Of a stretch of 64,000 bases of DNA, positions 62,243 to 64,000 are shown piece after piece. Each line of letters opens with the position of its first letter. Position 1 is the stretch's first letter. A program made the position numbers and the translations under genes. The notes under the pieces are model-generated. The model was not told the DNA's origin. It did not search any database and saw nothing but the letters and a program-made list of their open reading frames with translations. This stretch comes from RGIG4079 sp045637505 (GTDB lineage: Bacteria > Bacteroidota > Bacteroidia > Bacteroidales > Muribaculaceae), in contig JAZTZO010000016.1 of assembly GCA_045637505.1 (NCBI GenBank), forward strand, positions 1-64,000, given 5' to 3'.

Positions 62243-63244
62243 TCACAATAAATTGAAGTTATTGTCAAGTAGTTCGGACTTATGTTTGATAACGACATCA
62301 TCGTACATTAACATCACAATATCTTCTTGATAATTTCCAATATTTTCTTCATTAATAATTCCGTTGATATTATTTGATATTAACTTGAAAAAATCAACTC
62401 CAGCACCATATGCGTGTATATATGCACCTCCAAATCGTGGATTTATTTCTGATAAATAATATTCTCCATCTTTTATGAAAAAGTCCATATCTAGTGGGCC
62501 ATTGAATTCGAAATGAGAAACAATTTCTTTGATAAAATTAAAAAGTTTCTCATCTTTAAATGAAATAGTCTTACTCGCACCGCCAATTCTTGTTTCAATT
62601 TTTCGTTTTGAAAATATTGAAACTGCTTTGTGAGAAATCGTATCAACATACACATCTGCATCGCAATCTCCATAATTCATGTATTCTTGAATTATGTAAT
62701 CAAATTCTCCAGCATTTAATTTCGATTTAAGTTCATCGATATTGTCAACACGTTGTGCTCCAACACTACCACTTCCACAAATAGGTTTAATGAATACAGG
62801 GAAATTTATTTCATTATTATTTAGACCTACAATGAAATCTTCAAATTTATGATATGTTAATGGTGTTTTAATTCCCTTTTCTTTAAGGTATTTGTATAAC
62901 TCATATTTATTAAAACAATATATAGAAGAATCTTTACTTGGACAAAGAGGAATTATATTGCGCTCTCGGAATAACTCGATGTTCTCAGCAAGTAAAGAAA
63001 TTTCTGGGTCTATTAAAGTTGTGATTGCTTTAATGTCGTGTTCTTTACAAATATTTAATATTTTATCAATATAATCAGATGAATCTATTCTAGGGACTGT
63101 GTATGCTTTATCTGCACAATATAAAGCTGGAGCTGTAGCACTATTATCTGTCGCGATAATCTTTCCAGAATTAGCTATAGACATTTTGGCATTAAGTAAT
63201 AGCCTAGCTCTTCTCCCAGCACTACAAAATAAGATATTATTCAT
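62243..63244 (-). CDS. ATP-grasp ligase, carbamoyl-phosphate-synthase-like
   Basis: This 333-residue cytoplasmic enzyme has a preATP-grasp part (ILFCSAGRRARLLLNAK) and an ATP-grasp fold with FPVFIKPICGSGSVGAQ (about 145-161), IIQEYMNYGDCDADVYVD and the metal/phosphate segment YYLSEINPRFGGAYIHA (about 264-280). These enzymes join a carboxylate to an amine (or thiol) with ATP use. Lying 1 nt after the PLP decarboxylase gene and 17 nt before MBOAT, it probably acts on the amine or amino acid made by its neighbour. The substrate is unknown. Confidence 0.85.
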   Translation of the reverse strand: MNNILFCSAGRRARLLLNAKMSIANSGKIIATDNSATAPALYCADKAYTVPRIDSSDYIDKILNICKEHDIKAITTLIDPEISLLAENIELFRERNIIPLCPSKDSSIYCFNKYELYKYLKEKGIKTPLTYHKFEDFIVGLNNNEINFPVFIKPICGSGSVGAQRVDNIDELKSKLNAGEFDYIIQEYMNYGDCDADVYVDTISHKAVSIFSKRKIETRIGGASKTISFKDEKLFNFIKEIVSHFEFNGPLDMDFFIKDGEYYLSEINPRFGGAYIHAYGAGVDFFKLISNNINGIINEENIGNYQEDIVMLMYDDVVIKHKSELLDNNFNLL

Positions 63245-63245
63245 A

Positions 63246-64000
63246 TTAAAAAAGTTTAGATTTTGTAATATAATCGTTTGCTGTCCATTTTTCTCTTATT
63301 ATTGTATAAGAGTTGTTTTCATATATATATACCCTCGGATAATAATTTATAAATAGAGGTGTTAAACACATTGTATAAGCTCCTACATTGTTATATTTAA
63401 TTAAATCTCCACAATGCAATTCTTGAGAATTTTCAATTGAGAAAATTTTATCAAATTCTAGACATGTAGCGCCAGTAATTATTTGTGTTGAGATGAAATT
63501 TGTATTTTGTTGTTTATGTATAATTTCTTTTAAATAGTTGCTTTTCGAAAAAAAAGGATCTATATCATTTCTAGAACCATTTGTGGTTACAATTAATTTA
63601 CCATCTACCTTTTTTGTATCTATTACAGAAGTAATATATGAAAAAGCTGATGCAACAATGCCATTTCCTGGTTCAACTATTATTGTGATATCATCTCTTT
63701 TATGTTTAGATACAACTTCATAAAATGCGTTAGAATAATCATTATATGTAGGAGCATTTGAAAAAATGCCAAAATATCCTCCTCCGATATCGAGATAATC
63801 TAATTTAAGATTCATTTCATCTATGATGTTGTAAGTATATTCTAATAATTTCTTATAAAATGAGGTACTCCTTGTTTTGGAAGTCCGATGAACATGCAAT
63901 CCGCATAATTTAACATTCTCAAGCAAGTTAATCTGATTAATTGCGTCAGTTAATTCACCAGACTCAAAACTAAAACCAAAGCGACTATAATCATCATTAG
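63246..64000 (-). CDS. PLP-dependent fold-type III decarboxylase/racemase-like enzyme, 5' end beyond the window
   Basis: About 250 C-terminal residues are present; the frame remains open to the window edge, upstream of the TTG at 63926 that would be the first in-window start of the shorter frame. Segments of the ornithine/diaminopimelate decarboxylase family are visible: GLHVHRTSKT (His of the barrel), LDIGGGYFG, VEPGNGIVASA (PLP phosphate region), GATCLEFDKIF (catalytic Cys), and GDLIKYNNVGAYT. The PLP-binding Lys would lie in the missing part. The partner ATP-grasp gene begins 1 nt after its stop. Confidence 0.82.
   Translation of the reverse strand, partial: NDDYSRFGFSFESGELTDAINQINLLENVKLCGLHVHRTSKTRSTSFYKKLLEYTYNIIDEMNLKLDYLDIGGGYFGIFSNAPTYNDYSNAFYEVVSKHKRDDITIIVEPGNGIVASAFSYITSVIDTKKVDGKLIVTTNGSRNDIDPFFSKSNYLKEIIHKQQNTNFISTQIITGATCLEFDKIFSIENSQELHCGDLIKYNNVGAYTMCLTPLFINYYPRVYIYENNSYTIIREKWTANDYITKSKLF

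Overview
The window is a 64 kb stretch of AT-rich (low GC, estimated by eye) chromosome from a member of the Bacteroidales, most likely a gut lineage near Muribaculaceae or Bacteroidaceae. The evidence is gene content (DUF4827, DUF5106, EFR1-type ferredoxin, DPP IV, C-terminal sorting-like domains), gene order (purH-mreB-mreC-mreD-mrdA-rodA and ftsK-lolA-trxB), and the many upstream sites that fit the Bacteroidetes sigma-ABfr promoter (TTTG, about 20 nt, TAnnTTTG). No rRNA, tRNA, CRISPR array, insertion sequence or prophage was seen. Coding density is very high and no gene-free stretch exceeds about 220 nt.

Layout. 0.1-5.7 kb (minus): one five-gene operon, DedA - rpe - ftsK - lolA - trxB, closed by a 32-nt perfect palindrome. 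5.7-6.3 kb: a uracil-DNA glycosylase family gene. 6.4-9.7 kb (plus): a Wza/Wzc polysaccharide export pair. 9.8-10.4 kb: efp. 10.6-12.8 kb: a K+-dependent-type membrane pyrophosphatase. 13.0-22.9 kb (plus): a receiver-domain/PEP-synthase-like protein, a coiled-coil protein, DPP IV, an unknown membrane protein, miaA and an exported unknown. 23.1-31.6 kb (minus): DUF5106 thiol-disulfide-like protein - mnmA - bifunctional nuclease - rsmE - TPR protein - TolB-like propeller - amidase. 31.8-35.8 kb (plus): clpB, EFR1 ferredoxin, a small lipoprotein. 35.9-40.1 kb (minus): LysE exporter, CBM9-like protein, secreted alpha-amylase. 40.2-47.5 kb (minus): the rod-shape operon headed by purH. 47.7-50.7 kb (plus): DHH phosphoesterase, DUF4827 lipoprotein, glmM. 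50.8-54.3 kb (plus): transglutaminase, NlpC/P60 peptidase and dipeptide epimerase, a murein-peptide salvage set. 54.4 kb: rpmH, too short for ordinary ORF thresholds. 54.6-64 kb (minus): a surface glycan cluster (GT4 initiating transferase, fcl, gmd, DegT aminotransferase, two paralogous SGNH-like proteins, MBOAT acyltransferase, ATP-grasp ligase, and a PLP decarboxylase cut by the window edge).

How the genes work together. Much of the window serves the cell envelope: wall synthesis and shape (mre/mrd/rod, glmM), wall breakdown and recycling (amidase, NlpC/P60, epimerase), lipoprotein transport (lolA), and glycan assembly and export (GT4 cluster, Wza/Wzc). The least explained parts are the two-gene unit at 12979-17498, which pairs a receiver-domain protein carrying an isolated PEP-synthase ATP-binding domain with a coiled-coil protein, and the ATP-grasp/decarboxylase/MBOAT/double-SGNH part of the glycan cluster, which predicts an amino-acid- or amine-bearing and O-acylated, GDP-fucose-dependent polymer.

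Several start codons were moved because a promoter lies inside the longer reading frame (DedA, LysE, DHH, glycosylase). All assignments are from reading motifs by eye; no similarity search was run.
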